Shown: positions 63,689 through 64,000 of the stretch, one piece after another
Layout: each line of letters begins with the position of its first letter
Position numbering within the stretch: position 1 is the first letter of the stretch
Origin: Prosthecomicrobium sp. N25
Lineage (GTDB): Bacteria; Pseudomonadota; Alphaproteobacteria; Rhizobiales; Ancalomicrobiaceae
NCBI RefSeq assembly: GCF_037203705.1
Contig: NZ_JBBCAT010000002.1
Span: forward strand, 186,001 to 250,000
DNA: 64,000 nucleotides
Reading direction: 5' to 3'
Made by a program: the position numbers and the translations under genes
The notes under the pieces: generated by a model
What the model was told of the DNA's origin: nothing
Seen by the model: only the letters and a program-made list of their open reading frames with translations
Database searches by the model: none

Positions 63689-64000
63689 TCACTTCTTCTT
63701 GCCGAGGCCGGGGAAGCCGCCGGGCAGGCCGCCCGGACCCTTCGGGCCGGGGAAGCCGGGGCCCTTGGGCAGGCCGGGGAAGCCGGGCGGAAGGCCGGCG
63801 CCGCCCAATCCCCCCGGGGGCAGGCCGGGCGGGAGGCCCGGAGCGCCGCCGGGCGGCATCGGGAGCTGGCCGGACCTGGCGAGCTCCTCGAGCTGGGCCG
63901 GGTCGATCTGGGGGCCGCCGCCGAAAAGGGAGCCGAGCCCGCCGAGCAGGCCGCCCTTCTTCTTGCCCATCATCTTCATCATGTCGGCCATCTGGCGGTG
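63689..64000 (-). CDS. ffh: Signal recognition particle protein Ffh, C-terminal part
   Basis: Only the end of the gene is in the window; the start lies beyond base 64000. HRQMADMMKMMGKKKG is the closing part of the methionine-rich M domain that binds signal sequences and 4.5S RNA. After it comes a tail of some 75 residues made almost only of Gly, Pro, Leu and Lys (GGAPGLPPGLPPGG-type repeats, ending GKKK), longer than in E. coli. Its partner receptor ftsY is about 22 kb away in the same orientation. Confidence 0.9.
   Translation of the reverse strand, partial: HRQMADMMKMMGKKKGGLLGGLGSLFGGGPQIDPAQLEELARSGQLPMPPGGAPGLPPGLPPGGLGGAGLPPGFPGLPKGPGFPGPKGPGGLPGGFPGLGKKK

Noticed and set aside
1-64000. 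CRISPR arrays, rRNA operons or intact insertion sequences
   Set aside because: No regularly spaced repeats, rRNA-like stretches, or transposase genes with terminal inverted repeats were recognised.

Overview
GC-rich (about 70%) chromosomal DNA from an alphaproteobacterium. The core genes point to the order Hyphomicrobiales (Rhizobiales): ffh-rpsP-rimM-trmD-rplS, dapF-mtaB-ftsY, a CenR-type response regulator, leuS-lptE, and a probable parB end next to holA. Genus or species cannot be read from the sequence alone.

Layout. 0-1.2 kb: the last codons of a + strand gene (probably parB) converge on holA. 1.4-6.5 kb: a polyamine-type ABC importer overlaps a deaminase-type amidohydrolase. 6.6-22.8 kb: a phosphorus-scarcity island. 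It holds two phosphonate accessory genes on the - strand, then phnC-D-E1-E2-G-H-I-J-K-L-M (phosphonate import and C-P lyase), then btaA-btaB-plcP-agt (exchange of phospholipid for betaine lipid and glycolipid), then aqpS-arsC (arsenate reduction and arsenite exit). Pho-box-like sites lie about 50 bp upstream of both divergent phn arms, and another lies before btaA. 22.8-29.2 kb: a - strand peptide-type ABC importer operon with a TIM-barrel isomerase-like enzyme. 29.2-37.9 kb: an accessory, partly decayed region beside tRNA-Thr(CGT). It holds a conserved hypothetical gene, a small secreted protein, a parvulin/HupE/DUF3604 operon, a DUF302 gene, a frameshifted L,D-transpeptidase, and an ORF fusing an integrase arm domain to a DUF927-type ATPase fragment. 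38-40.9 kb: a TRAP transporter. 41-64 kb: mainly core genes (ftsY, mtaB, dapF, leuC, htpG, cenR-like, yggS, leuS, lptE, rplS, trmD, rimM, rpsP, chorismate mutase, ffh), with two L,D-transpeptidases and scattered metabolic genes.

How the central island works together. PhnCDE imports phosphonates and PhnG-M releases their phosphate. PlcP is expected to hydrolyse membrane phospholipid to diacylglycerol, which BtaA/BtaB convert to a betaine lipid and the glycosyltransferase to glycolipid, saving more phosphate. ArsC and the aquaglyceroporin would clear arsenate that enters through derepressed phosphate uptake. The gene calls come from motifs in the sequence. The joint phosphorus-starvation role and PhoB control are inferences from the families, the overlaps and the Pho-box-like sites.
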